A DNA stretch of 64,000 nt from Phoronis australis (GCA_002633005.1 NMRA01000101.1:939008-1003007); one strand, 5' to 3'. Positions 36,735 to 49,738 are shown, counted from the first letter of the stretch. The notes: a model not told the origin generated them from the sequence alone. Numbers and translations are program-made.

Positions 36735-36952
36735 ATGAGTAGCCTGAAGAACGTATTGCGTCTGGGGAAAATGCTGTGTGGTGTAGGAGTTGTTGGTGGA
36801 TCTGTTTTGGTCGCAGCCACTGTGATCGATGAAGGAATGAGCCCGTCACTGTGGTCAAAAAATGTCTTTGCAGCTACTCCAGAAGTCCAGGCTCCATCCA
36901 CTCATTTGCAAAAGTTTGGGCCAGGGTGTAAATGGGATTTCAATTGGGACAG
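36735..36952 (+). CDS. PGAM5: PGAM5 exon 1: membrane anchor and WDFNWD
   Basis: Start ATG 36735; donor AG|GTAGCT after 36952; phase 2. It encodes the anchor ([17 protein letters not shown]), where PARL cleavage would be expected from the family, and ends in WDFNWDR. Confidence 0.93.
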
Positions 36953-39900
36953 GTAGCTTGTTTACCGCAACTTTATTTCATGAATCATTTACAAATAAGA
37001 ATGTTATTGACGTGCTTCTGGTGAATCACATGACCCTTGGCTTTGTTAGCCATTCTATTATTAGTATTATGGTGCCAGTTATCAGTAGATCAATCGAATC
37101 CGCCATGAATTTTACTCCGATAAGTCTTTGGCATACCTGCAGACTGCCGTAGTTCCTACATTAGGCAATACATTGCCTGTGAATGCTGTAGTCATACTGT
37201 AGATACCTTATAAGGCCAGTTGCGAAATAACGATGTTTATCGTCTGGGGCATGCGAGGCATTTTTTAAATTCTTTTATTCTATGGTATCACCAGAAGTAG
37301 TGTCACAGACCCTTGTGACAGATGTCTGATGAATATACTTGGAGTTTAGTGTTGTTATGAGCAAGCACAATCCTCAAGCTTTAGTCTTATTACGAGGAGT
37401 TTCAGGGAAACGTGGCAGTGTTCTGCTTGATGTTTGCAGCGACACAGCTGATATGATTCGCAGCTCCCGTATATACCTAGAGGCCATACACTCTGCTGCA
37501 AATCCATTTGATGATTGATGAATTTCCGTTCTCTATGTGCTAAAGTTTTTACTGATGCTTACAAACAGATTTTTTAAATAAAAAATCAACGTGATTCATT
37601 ATTTATTCATACAAGTGCAATAAACATGTTTATTTTTTACCTGGCCTACTAGTAATGGAACTCCTCAACCAATTGATGAACAAGTATATTACTAGTAAAC
37701 AATGTGCATGAAAACAGTTACGTCATTGGTCTGTCTCTATTTACTGTTAAAACATTTTTTTCTGTTTTATTTCTGACTTAGTAGATAATGGACCATATAG
37801 ATTGTTGCATGATATGGGTGAAGGAAAGTCAACATTCATTTGATAAAGGTGCTTCACTTCTGATGTTCTTCATGGAAATCTATTTGTTTTTATTTTTAAA
37901 GAGAGTAACACTGATTTCAAGAATTATTGTGATGCAATGTGCACTAGTACATTGTGTATTTAATCTTAATCTTATCTTTGAATAATTTTGTTATCAGACG
38001 AGAACCAAGCAGTTTATTAAAACCACCAAATAAAGAAGACGAAGTGGACAGTAATGAGTACCATGAGAAATTGAAAGGAATGAAGGCTACTGCTACCAGA
38101 CATATATTGCTTGTACGCCACGGACAATATAACATTAACAATGACAATGATGCCAAGAGAACTCTAACAAATTTAGGTAAATTGACAAGGTGTTATTTGA
38201 TTTACTCTTTTGCTTCTGATAATATTCTTCCTTTAGTTATTGTTTTCATTTAGGCATCCCTCAGACATTCGTGGACGTTTTGGGCATAATTAAAGTTTCT
38301 TACAATTCCAAAGTGAATTGTTGAATAGTAGTTGTACACAACTGTTGTGACAATTTTAGGCATGGACCCAATTTTTTCTGTTGTTTACTATAATTACAAT
38401 AGTAATTTTCAAGAGTTTTTGCTTCAACATTTTGTTTCATCAATATTGTTTCTAAAGTCTCTCATGTGTGCAGGTTTGTATAAAGTTTGTGACTCAATGT
38501 TGTTTTCTGTATGTGCAGGTATTTCTCAAGCTGTACAGACTGGAGAGCGGTTAGCTGAACTTGGTTTACCCTATAAGAGCATAGTTCATTCCACCATGAC
38601 CAGAGCTACAGAAACAGCCAAAGTGATCAGTGAATCCCTGCCTGGTATGATTGAATGCTGTATCACCTGAGCTTGGACGCCAGAGGAACTCATTAGCATT
38701 TTGGTGACCTTGTTGAACCTCTATTCATCAATCACTTTAACATCTTCTAGGCTCTCCATGTATATTTTGCTTAGTTCTCATTTTGTACCATTTCTGTTTT
38801 ACTACCTATAAATTTCAGTGCTTACTTCCTCCCAGAACAAAAATCTACTTAGTTCTTGTCTTTTACGTGAGTCAAACTAACAAACTGAGGTTCTACAAGG
38901 AGTGTCATGAGTCACTCAGTTAGCCGCCATGCTAATATGAAAGAGAAACTGGTGTCATATTAATATGCGCCACTTATATACACATGTGGGACTTATTTCC
39001 ATCATCTGTGTCCATGCGTCAGGCGTACACTGCCGTACCTCCTTAACCCCTTGCACGATGCCAACAAGATTTGATAGATATCTTCCTATCGAGATGACAA
39101 CTAGCTTTGGACCTATCTGAGTATTTTTAAATTTGTGTCCCCTACTAGCAATTTTCTTTTCTCTCCGTTTACCTCAGTGTATTTAGAGTTCTGTGATTTT
39201 TTTCATGAAATACTGGGGTCCATTTCTGTACCTCCTAAACCCTTGCAGAATCTTAATTGAAATTTGGCAGATGCCTTTCTATGAAACTGACGACAGATGA
39301 CGACGAAACTGACGACAGATGACGACAAGTCTTACATTGATCCAGCTACTGTTGAGCTCCTTAGTGGCAATTTTACATTTTATGTTTGTTTCTGTATCAG
39401 GGCTTGGAATTTTCCTCTTTTAAGAGGATTTCCTATTTTTTTGGTTTTTATTCCCTCTTATTTGATATCCAGTTTCGTCTTTTTTCCTAACTTTTTATCA
39501 CTAATTTGACTTAATTCATGCAAAACCGTTTATTTTACTTAATAGGTTTTACAACACAAAAATATTTCTATCAAACAAGTCAATTTATTTTTGGCCTGAT
39601 ACATCATCTGGAAAATTTTCCTCTTTTTCTCATTGGTCATTCCAAGCCCTGCTGTATATTTGGAGATCCTTGATGGACTTTCATGAAATTTGGCTATTAA
39701 TGAGACAATGACACCACATTTTCACAATTGTTTGTTAGTGTTCCTATGAAGCTGACGACAGATGAGGAAAAGTTTTGAATTGATCCGACTGTCTCAAGTG
39801 GCTATTTTAGTTTTTTACATTGCTTCAGTATCTTCCTAGTGAATTGGTAGGTTTTCATGAAATTTGACAAATAGGTTGCTATTAAGGAGGCGATCACGCC

Positions 39901-42900
39901 ATTCCATTTTCCGAAATATTTTGCATCATCTGATGGCCATTTTTGTTCCTTTTAGTCTGTTTTTTGGCACCCACCTATCTGTTTGTCAAACTGCTTGAAG
40001 GATCATTGTCAAAATTGACATGTGTTTCTGCGGAGTAGACTACAGCTGACATTGGTTTTCGGATGAGTCCAACTACTGTGGCACCTCCTAGTGGGAATTT
40101 TGTTTTTGTTACATCCACACCTGTATCTCTTTAACCCAGGATCTTTGGAAAGTGCTTTCCTTGATGGATCTTCATGATATTTAGATATGTTTTTATTGAT
40201 AATAGTATCTGGTAAAACTGATGTGGATTTTAGTTCAATCCTCGCTAACGCGGACTGTGAAATATTGACCATTAACAATACTGCTGATGTATTTGACAGC
40301 TGTGCTTTCCCTTGTGCTTCCAGGCGTTCCAATGACCACTTGTGAGTTGATAAGAGAAGGCGCCCCATATCCTCCTGAACCACCTTCTGTTAACTGGAAA
40401 CCAGAAGCTAAGGTACTTCCAAGTGATGTTGATGATCGATTGGACAAAACAATATTTTGCCATTTAAACTCTTCTAAAACGTTTTGTAAATTGATGCTTG
40501 GCAATCCATATTTTTGTTGCTTTTTAGGTTATTTGTATGTGCCCACATATATATATGGGCAACTAGTGGCAATTTTAGTTTTTATATTAGCCTCCATATC
40601 TGCCACATTTCTTAACAGATTTTCATGAAATTTGGTATGTAGGTTTCTGGTATGTAGACAACAACACCTTTCTATTTTCAATTGGAGTCTATGTAATCTG
40701 CCTCTCTTAGTTGCATTTTTGTAGAAGGAGATGGTGTGTCCTAGTGGGATAATTGTCCACATCTTTCACATAAGGTCATGGGTTCAAGTCCAACTCTAGT
40801 AATCTATTAGACATTCGAGTCAAGTCTCTTAAGCTCCTCAGCTTACTTTAAACTATGCATTAACATAGCATAAAAATGGTTCCAGGTGATCGGTGCAATG
40901 GGCCCACTTGAATAGTCCACGTATGCCTGGTACAATGTGTACCAGACCAATTATTTTCCATTTTTGTTAATATTTTGAGCTTGCTTTTGGTGTCTGCATC
41001 CCTGTCTACCAAACCGCTGGAGGAATCATGAAATTTCACAGATGTGTTCTTAATGAGATCAGCACGGCTGATGGGTCAAACTACTACGACACCCTCTAGT
41101 GGGAATTTACCTTTTTTGTATGCCTTCTTATCGACCGAATTTCTGAATAGATTTTCATGAAACTTTACTGATAGGTGTCTATTGTGGTGATCCCAATGAC
41201 TAGACTGATAGGTGTCTATTGTTGTGACTCCAATGACTAGACTGATAGGTGTCTATTGTGGTGACCCCAATGACTTGACTGATAGGTGTCTATTGTGGTG
41301 ACTCCAATGACTAGACTGATAGGTGTCTATTGTGGTGACCCCAATGACTAGACTGATATGTGTCTATTGTGGTGACCCCAATGACTAGACTGATATGTGT
41401 CTATTTTGGTGACCCCAATGACTAGACTGATATGTGTCTATTTTGGTGACCCCAATGACTGGACTGATAGGTGTCTATTGTGGTGACCCCAATGACTAGA
41501 CTGATAGGTGTCTATTGTGGTGATTCCAATGACTAGACCACATCATTTCATTAAGACATCTGTCCTTCTTGAAGGAATACATAATAACAATGCGCATAAT
41601 AACGATGCGACTGGAATTAATATGAGAGTAACTGTAGAAAGACACCATGAAGTTGGGTCAAACACATAGTGGGTGGTCCTACAAATGATGTATTTCAAAA
41701 GCTGGGCTCAGATTCAATAACACTAGTATTTCGCTAGAAAAGTAATGATAGCATGTGATTTTGGCAAGACTTTACTCACTGCAAGACAAGCATTGAACCT
41801 GATCTCTATTCCTGCTTTGGAAATGATGAGCTTTTGTCAATGGTTGTAATAAGTGACAGTATTAGACTGGTGTTAGTAAGACTTGTTAAACAAAGTTAGA
41901 GATGATTCTTCAAGAACAAATTAAGATATTATAGTGAATTATATTCTACGTGGTTCAGAAGCTTTAAAATACAGGTAACATACTGAACACTTGATTCTCA
42001 TAATAAGCATTAATACTTTTTCAAACTTGCTTCTCCATTATACATTTGAATAATAAAATGACCAACGTTTGCTACAGTGTTCTATTGGTGTCACAGACAC
42101 AGGCAAACAAGTATTCACTTTAGAATATTCTTCGTATAGTTAGGATTCTGGCTGGAGGGTAATGTTTTTCCCTGATTTTCCAATTTCAGCAGTTTTTTGA
42201 AGATGGTGCTCGAATTGAAGCTGGTTTCAGAAAGCACATCCACCGAGCACCTCCATCACAGAAGGAGGACAGTTATGAGGTGATTGTGTGCCATGCAAAT
42301 GTCATCAGATATTATGTGTGTAGGTAAGGAAGTAGTGTTGCTTGGCTTATATTTCTAAACATCATTTAGTTCGTCATTATCAAGTCGCAATCAACATTTG
42401 TTGTGTTTTGTGGGTTCCATGACTCTAAAACAATAACATTTGACTTCAAAAATGCTTGTAAGTTTACCGTAATTCTTGACTAATACCTCTCGAATGCACT
42501 AGAATTCCGTTGCTCACACCTTGATTATGTAGTGCTCACCAGGTACTCCGTGAGTTCCTCACAAGAAAACACTGGCTTAAGTCCCGTGCCTGTCAGTTTG
42601 CTCAGTAAACTTCTTGCAAATTCAAACCTTGATGGAAATTTAGTCCCAACCCCAATTATATGCAAGTGAACATAGTGTTCTGACATCATCAATCCAAGTG
42701 GTACAATTTAAATAATGTCTATTCCATGTGAGGTCGCAACAAAGTATTTTGTGTTCGATACTCATAATTAATGACTCAAATTTGATTCGCAACATCTCAC
42801 AAACTCCTCAGTAGGGCACATTTTCTTCTCATTGTGTCTCCCGTAGTAGATTTTTATTAAGGAAGACAAAAAGGTTCAAGTCTGTAAGATAACATTTAGC

Positions 42901-43400
42901 AATGTGTTAGAGGGAATACATTTTGTTGGTCCCGCTCTCCAGATTGTCATAAGGTAAGGCATATTAAGCCTCTTGCATGTTTCCAAAGTTACAACAAAAG
43001 TGGCACAAATTCCCTGTCTGGTTGAATAACTTTGCTTAACATCTATTGTAGTGCACGTGGAAATTCAGCATGTGCTATTACAATCATCAGGTGAATTCCA
43101 GCATGCTGACGCCTTGGGAATAGGACAAAAATCCATCTTGGTTCTTATGTGGTGGGGGCCTTTATTAGTTGCTGTTAGATCACAACATTGCAAGCAAGGT
43201 GAATGAGACAAGTACGTCTATGTAACTATTCTCTTGTTGTGTGTTACAGAGCTCTTCAACTACCTCCAGAAGCCTGGCTAAGAATGAGTCTGCACAATGG
43301 TAGTATTACTTGGTTGGTTATTCGACCCAGTGGACGTGTGGCCCTCAGAATGCTTGGTGACGTGGGCTTCATGCCAAAACACCTAATGACAACCACATAA
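36735..43400 (+). CDS. PGAM5: PGAM5, mitochondrial serine/threonine/histidine phosphatase (six exons, complete)
   Basis: Exons 36735-36952, 37998-38176, 38519-38644, 40324-40412, 42190-42323 and 43250-43400 join in phase to 298 codons plus stop (human PGAM5 is 289 aa). PGAM5 is a phosphoglycerate-mutase-fold phosphatase of the mitochondrial membrane that acts in mitophagy, fission and cell-death signalling. Seen: an N-terminal hydrophobic segment (about residues 13-31), the WDFNWD oligomerisation motif at 67-72, the catalytic LVRHGQY with His114, [20 protein letters not shown], the second catalytic histidine in VCHANVIRY, and a C-terminus rich in GRVALR and GFMP. The ATG at 36735 was chosen because it precedes the hydrophobic segment directly and no earlier in-frame ATG exists. 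The Keap1-binding ESGE stretch of the mammalian protein is not obvious. Identification is firm. Confidence 0.97.
37998..38176 (+). CDS. PGAM5: PGAM5 exon 2: RHG catalytic motif
   Basis: Acceptor TTATCAG, donor TTAG|GTAAAT, 179 nt. It encodes RREPSSL, a Lys-rich stretch, then [14 protein letters not shown], with the nucleophile His. Confidence 0.95.
38519..38644 (+). CDS. PGAM5: PGAM5 exon 3
   Basis: Acceptor TGTGCAG, donor CCTG|GTATGA, 126 nt, phase 1 at both ends. It encodes [20 protein letters not shown] and [11 protein letters not shown] of the mutase fold. Confidence 0.95.
38645..40323 (+). other. PGAM5 intron 3, filled by the 150-bp repeat family
   Basis: From about 39030 to 40220 degenerate units recur with motifs TTTCATGAAATTTGGC, GACGACAGATGACGA and CTAGTGGnAATTTT. 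They match the array at 28.5-29.3 kb in reverse complement. No other exon is seen. Confidence 0.6.
40324..40412 (+). CDS. PGAM5: PGAM5 exon 4
   Basis: Acceptor TTCCAG, donor AAG|GTACTT, 89 nt. It encodes [19 protein letters not shown] and KPEAK, a conserved PGAM5 substrate-region segment. Confidence 0.95.
40733..40797 (+). repeat. tRNA-derived SINE head in PGAM5 intron 4
   Basis: An A-box-like TGTCCTAGTGGG and a perfect B box GGTTCAAGTCC (40781-40791) at tRNA-like spacing. It is followed by an unrelated tail with AAGCTCCTCAGCTTACTT. The 5' arm cannot pair well with the 3' end, so it is a SINE, not a tRNA gene. Confidence 0.6.
41166..41540 (+). repeat. 37-bp tandem repeat, about ten copies
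   Basis: Unit GACTGATAGGTGTCTATTGT followed by GGTGACCCCAATGACTA. Neighbouring copies differ at one or two sites. The array grew from a piece of the surrounding 150-bp repeat, which has AGGTGTCTATTG in the same context. Confidence 0.9.
42190..42323 (+). CDS. PGAM5: PGAM5 exon 5: second catalytic histidine
   Basis: Acceptor TTTCAG, donor GTAG|GTAAGG, 134 nt. It encodes [19 protein letters not shown], then [20 protein letters not shown]. Confidence 0.95.
43250..43400 (+). CDS. PGAM5: PGAM5 exon 6: C-terminus and stop
   Basis: Acceptor TGTTACAG, stop TAA at 43398-43400. It encodes [20 protein letters not shown] and [14 protein letters not shown]. Confidence 0.95.
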
Positions 43401-46080
43401 TGACACTTCATCATAGGTCACTGTCAGTAGCTGCACTCAGTGGAGTTAAATCTGCTGTTTTTTAGTTTTTTTATGTTGCACTTGATGTGACAACTCTCCT
43501 GTCTCTAGTAGTACACACTGTCTTTGTAACTTATGAGATTTGTTTTTATGTACCCTCATGTACACAAGTGGGTGTTAATTGCCATCTGGGCGTGCACTGT
43601 TGAATCTCTTAAAAACCCCTTGCAGGATTTTAATGAGGTCTGGCGGATGTGTTCCTGTGAGGCTGACAACAGACAACGATGACTTTGATACTGATCTGAC
43701 AACCGCTGTGCTTCTAGTGGCAATATTAGTTTTTTATGCATGCCTCCGTTTCAGAGTTTCATGGTGGAATTTCAGGAAAATTGGCAATTATGTTTCTATT
43801 GAAGAGATGACAATAGCATTTTTGGACAGATTCAACTTATTCTGCACCACCTAGTGCCCATTTTTTGAATTTTTTTTGTTTCATTTTTTGCCGTATGACT
43901 CTCTATCCACCAAACCCTCGAAGGATCGTGATGGTTATATTTTATGACAGGGTTCTGTTGACTAACGGGTAGCTTTAAATTTGAGATAACTACACGGTTC
44001 TTACTACTGCTGTGCCCCATAGTGATAGGTTTGGTTTTTGCACGTCAGTGTCTTCAAAATTTAGTGACTTAAGATTTTATTAGGGAGACGACAATGCCAT
44101 TTTCGGACAGGCTTGAGGTATTCGGTACCTTCTAACGCCTATTCTATTATACTACAAAAACGCCTCTAGAAGCATACCATTTGCACTGCTGTTGTAGGTG
44201 CATTCTAACACTCAGCGATGATCTTGTTACGGTGTTTGTTCAGTGCTCAATACTCAACTCATGTGTCAATGTCTCTCACTCTGTCTTGTAACTATATTTT
44301 ATTGGGATGACCTGTCTTATTGGAAATGTCTCATCACATATCCTATGGTGTGTGTAGAGTGATTCTTGTTGCAACCTCAGCAGTGCACCATGCTGCACGA
44401 TTGAGTGTCATTAAAATCGCATGCAGCACCATTTTTGAAAATCATTGTCTTGGCTTTTTTTAGGGATGGAACCCTTGTTTTATTTTGTTTTTTTAATTCA
44501 GTGACTTATTGTTTTTAATTACACTTGATTAAACTATAGACTAATTGTAGTTCATTGCTTGTTTCAATGGCAAGATTCACAGCTGCAAGAATAATTTTTT
44601 GGAGTTTGAAGATTGCGACTTCATATCGACTTATTACAATTTCATGGGAGTTTAGAAGGGCTTGTAATGCTATGAGATATGCTAAAAATACATTACCATT
44701 GAATTGGGAGAACAGATCCAGAAATCTTCCATGTGCATACTGGTATTTAGAACACTCTTGTTGCTGAATTAGTTGTTGGAATTCATCTCACTCTCATGAT
44801 TTGTTTTTAGTACTGGTTATTTAGTTATAATCTCGTCTGCTTCTTGATTTTAGAGTTGCATTTTGGCGTGTTTAGATGACTAAAAACGGAAATGGATTTG
44901 GGCCTTTTTATGCACCTATATGTTGTTATCCTATGCAAGTTTCCACTCAATATCTCAAAAAGCACATGGGTGGATCGTGGTGAAATTTGGCACTAATGTG
45001 TTGGTAGAGCATCTCTGCAGCGGTGCATGTCACCTCTCAATCTACCCCACTCCTCAGTGATGGGGAAATTTCAGTGTTTTTAGGGGAGAGTGTTTCTGAA
45101 TATCTAGAAAATCATTGGAATGGATTTACACTGCAGCACCGTTTTGTTCTGGACAAAAGGCTTTTTCAGTAGATTTGGGAGGAAAGCATTTCTGGAAGAT
45201 ATCTAGAGAAGCTAGCAACATATTATGAAACGTGACAGAATTGTGACTATTTTGTCATGTTTAGCAGTCTGCTGATATCTTATGAACCCTTGGTCACATG
45301 TTGATGCCGTGGAGCACAAAAGCGTAAGCTGTCTCTAGAGCTACTTTTTCAATCTCCTCACCTTCGTGCGCTAGAGGGGCAGTGCTTTTCAGTGTTTTTG
45401 GAGACGAAAGGTAAGCGATATCTAGGTGGATTTCATTGAAACTCGACACTTAGGTATGTTAGAACAATGTCGATTTTCGGACTGATTCAAGCACTGTAGC
45501 TCCCACTAGTGGTTGCTCTGGTTTAGACATACTTTTGAGGGAAGAGCGTTTCTGGATGATATCTGAGAAACGCCATGGATTTCAATGAAGTGGCTCAGAA
45601 TTATATAGCAACATTGCCTCAGCACCAGATTATTTCGGCAATTTCGGCTGCTGCAGCACACTTTAGTGATCATTTTGTTGGGCTTTACTGCTGTCTGGTC
45701 GTATCACATAAATTCTTGAAAATGACATATGAACGCATTTTCTATAACTGTAGTTGATAACAGAAGGGAAATCTATTATTGTAAGGAATATTATGAGACC
45801 GGTTTTACTAGTGAAAACCGTAATCCCATTTTTCATTTTCAGCCAGCTTAACTGTATAAAGTACAACTTTAAGTAGCTACTTTGTTTATTAAGAAATTCC
45901 ATAATGGTTTTGTGAATGGAATATGTTCATTTGATATTTTCCTTCTGATCAGGTGACTAGATTTGTTATTATGGTTAATGGAAGTGTGTATGTTTTTGAA
46001 GCAGTATATTGTCTGTTTGAATCATGACTGGGTTTGTATTTTTACGGACTATAGTACTATGTCATGCTGGTAATAAATAG
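43401..46080 (+). other. Region after PGAM5: likely 3' UTR and 150-bp family repeats
   Basis: Further units of the CTAGTGGCNATTTT family lie at about 43560-44160 and 44880-45520. The first clear AATAAA on the plus strand after the stop that is not inside a repeat unit is at 46072-46077, a possible but distant poly(A) signal. No coding region recognised. Confidence 0.4.
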
Positions 46081-46444
46081 TTTTTACATATTTTTATATC
46101 AACTTCACAATGCCCTGTTTAAAGTGTCAGTAAACCCGACTTCCAGCACAAAACCCAACTTTTGATTGGTGCCTACGTTAATTCCCAAATTGTTCCTTAA
46201 ACAAACTGGAGATGATTTCAGGGCCTCACCAGTGGTCTGTTTCATTAAAAGCGACTTAAGACCGAAATTTTGTCTCACACTCCATACAACTATTTCTGAA
46301 AAGTAATTAAATCTAGTGAAGTCTGAGAATATGCGTATAACTGCTAGTTACCAAGAAAATTTCTATGAATTGTTTCTAGTCTGTGATGCGCCGGCAATTC
46401 CCGTGGTTGGCGAAACCCTTTTCAACAACGGGTACGTAAGGAGT

Positions 46445-46725
46445 CGAATTCCTCTCTAAGTGATGAGTCACCTTTCATGAAATCATAGATTATAGACAGA
46501 TTAGCAACTCCGACATTTTCTTCCGTGCAAGCCATGAGGCGCCGCCACTCTCCTAAATTATCTGGTGCAGTTTCCGATTAGTGTATTTTTACGGGAAATT
46601 CTCGCATCTACTTTACTGTCCAGCACAAAGAAAAAAATATTAATTTCGGCGTTGAAACACTGTTCAAAGTCTAGTCCTCTCTAAGTGATGAGTCACCTTT
46701 CATGAAACCATAGATTAATTACGCC
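46445..46725. repeat. Direct repeat pair, about 45 bp, 228 bp apart
   Basis: CTCTCTAAGTGATGAGTCAC followed by CTTTCATGAAA occurs at about 46450 and 46678, with few differences. Possibly the ends of a small element or a local duplication. Confidence 0.5.
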
Positions 46726-46729
46726 CATC

Positions 46730-49700
46730 CTGATTTGGCCCAACTTGAACTTATTGGGTTCTACTATATATTGGGTTGGCATAGGGTGACCCACATGGTG
46801 CTTACTCGAATGGGCTTCATTTTACCAACTATTTCAAATTGTGTAGGTGAAGTAAATAAACAAAGTGGGTGATTATCATCACCGGAATTTCATCATTATT
46901 ATCTTTTGCCGGGTGCTCAAATTTCACGTTCTGAGATTAAGGATTGCCACATTTGTAATGTAGAAATGTTTCGCTGGACTTCCAGGTCTGTGACGTTATT
47001 TATACCGGACCAAAATTTAAAAAACGAGGCCCTTGTTTAAATCAGGAGCTGCATGATCCACGTTTTACCAGACGTGCGCAGGCAGCGCTTGAGGGCCCAT
47101 TGCACTTATCACTTGGAACCGTTTTAATGCTTTATTAATATATAGTTAGACCGAGCTGAGGAGCTTGAAACCTGATTCACGGCAATTTTTGGCAGTGGGA
47201 TTTTTTGAAAAATGCTTGTAAGTTAACAACAAAGTTTGATAGCAATGCACTGCAATTTTGTTGAAACACTGTCATAAGTCACAGATTCGTCACAGAGCTC
47301 CGGAGAGGGCGCTTGAGGTTTGATGTGTAAAGCTGTGACGAACATGTAGTGCAGGTCTGGGCGGCGGAATGATGCTGAGCTCCCACTCATGACGGAGAAG
47401 GCGCTTGAGGTTTTAACTTTGTTAAGCTGTCCGACGACACCGTGTGTTAAGTGCATCGCCGTTCAAGAGAACTGTGATGACGAATACATTCATCCGTATG
47501 ACATATGCATTCTTAAATAACATTACATCTGGCCACTATTCGCAATCTTTCCCGATTGGGGTTGTTTTTTGTGGTACTGTAACTTTGTATTCTGATAATA
47601 AACAATTACATTCAACTGATCACCTGATTTGACGACGTTAACATTGTTTGTGACACTGACTGGAGACGCAGTATGCTCTCTCTCCCGACGGTTATCCTTG
47701 CGTTTGGGGGGGGGGTTCATTCAAGATCATTTTTACACCAACACTGACCGTGAAATAACAAGGAAAGAAATAGTAGACTATACCGCTGTTCGCTATGTAG
47801 AAAATGGCTCATTTCGATTAAAGGTTTTGTTGTGTCTGATAACCAGTCACGAAAAAACTGCCCGGTAAATGAACAGCTCAAATGTTAACTTCACGTTGAG
47901 AATGTTCCGTTAGGCTTGTGGGCTTCATACTGTGTGTTTCACACTCTCTGCTTACAGGACCTTCTGCCTGTTGATACTGTTTATTTCACTGTTTACCTCA
48001 ATTCCACCACGTTCATTTTACCTATTGCCTGAAGATGAGGCATGTGGTCTTGAAATATAACCTGCTTGCCCGTTGTCTCTTGGCGTTTAGCTTCACATTC
48101 TCTTTGCACGCCGGAAGCTAGGAGAGTGTATAGAAAGTACCTCGGAACAACTATATGTCAAGCTGTCTTAAAAAAGTACAGTCGTACCTTCAACCAAGTT
48201 TGTGTCAATGAAGGGCTGCTACCGAAATATACTAATATGAAAAGCTATACCATTTACTGGAAATTGGAAAGGAGTGATAGATAGTCACCTGGTCATCCTC
48301 TCCTGACATCACCTTCCTTAATCTAAAAGGGTTCATGATTTCGCAAAAAGTGATGTAATTGATTCCATTGGGAGCCCTCAGTGAGACATGTCAGTGAAAA
48401 AGCAGGATAACGGTAGCCATGGGACACGCCATATTAGGGCATCTCCCAGAGCTGTGATTTGTATCAAATTATATTCGATTTCAACAACTATTCCATAACC
48501 ACTTGATGAAAAGGGTGCTTGGACTGAGAAATACAGCTGTGCATGCCTTAAAAATTGTCTTCCTAACGTCAATTGTATGAACACGAGCACGTATTCAAGG
48601 GAGCATAAACCATCAGTGCTACATTTTTAAAAACTTGTGACACCTAACAAAAATGATCTGGCCATTGTCCCCAAATCCTAGTTTTGACGCTTCAACTGTC
48701 GCCGTTTTACGGGTCCAGGTGATGACCTCTGATATAAAAAACTAGATACGTATAATCATTTATTGAATAGTATTTAGAGTAACTATTTGATAATATAACA
48801 CGGCAGGCCGACGTCTTTCTGCTGTCTTTAAACTTTTTCTTATCTTGTTCGGGTTAATAAGGCTCAGAATACCTCAAAATACAACAGGATAACGTCGTGG
48901 AAAAAGTCCTCCAGGTACGCCAGCTAAGGGTGACGTTTTCCAGAAGCTCCCAACTATTGGGTCCCTTTTAATAAACGGTGGGTTTCTGTTTTACTGACAC
49001 TCCAAAGGTCTGAGCTTCCCTGTTCCCCATGCTATTTTACTGAAATAATATTTCTCTCATCGGGAATTGCCGTTGTTGACACGAGTGGGTCCTTGTGCTC
49101 TATCGCTTTACTACGAGGAATCCCCGATCCTTCAAGGTGGCGTTGTGTCAGTGGGCATTGCTGTCATGAGCCTTGGTCGTTATCTTGTTGGTGGATTCAT
49201 GAGAAATCCAGAAATTTAAAACTGAAAAAAAATCTTTTCTAAGCAACGTTGGTTCATGCGCACCCAGCCTTTAATATGAGGGACTCGAATTTTCCGACGA
49301 TGTGGACCTCTCACTTACAAAAAGCGGAAGGACTAAAAAAACGTGGTACCACGTTCATAGTCTCGTTTTCCCAGACTTATTGCTTCTCTGAGGCGGACCT
49401 TTTTGCCCACTTCGCCAAATGGGTGGCTCGTTCGAGCCCCGCCCACGAGCTCTCCCTCCGGCCGGATGCGCGCATTAAATTTTAGGTATTGTGTAAAATG
49501 ATGTCATCTTGATAAAGGATTATTTGTTAGTTTTGTCTAACGAGACTTGTTATAAAATTGCGTGACGAAGGTTAAACTAATTAAATCACTGCGAGGCAGC
49601 GCCCTCTGTGAAAAAACTGGACTCGGGCCACTTACCGTTATTAAATCGGTCGTCGTGTTCCTTACTCAGATTAGAAATAATTTCTTGGCTTCAAAATAAC

Positions 49701-49730
49701 TGACACTTTACCGTTCAGATAATAGACTCA
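46730..49730. other. Intergenic stretch without firm features
   Basis: Only short open frames. A 72-codon frame at 48066-48284 has a weak look of a Penelope-type N-terminal region (LKKYSRTFNQV, GLLPKY), too weak to call. The segment 47147-47170 resembles, in reverse, the CTCCTCAGCTCGGTC motif of the SINE tail at 40831 and 49841. Confidence 0.4.
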
Positions 49731-49738
49731 CAATGAGA

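Noticed and set aside
47940-48284. Penelope-like N-terminal fragment
   Set aside because: Only a weak resemblance (LKKYSRTFNQV...GLLPKY) over a short frame; no supporting endonuclease or terminal repeats nearby.
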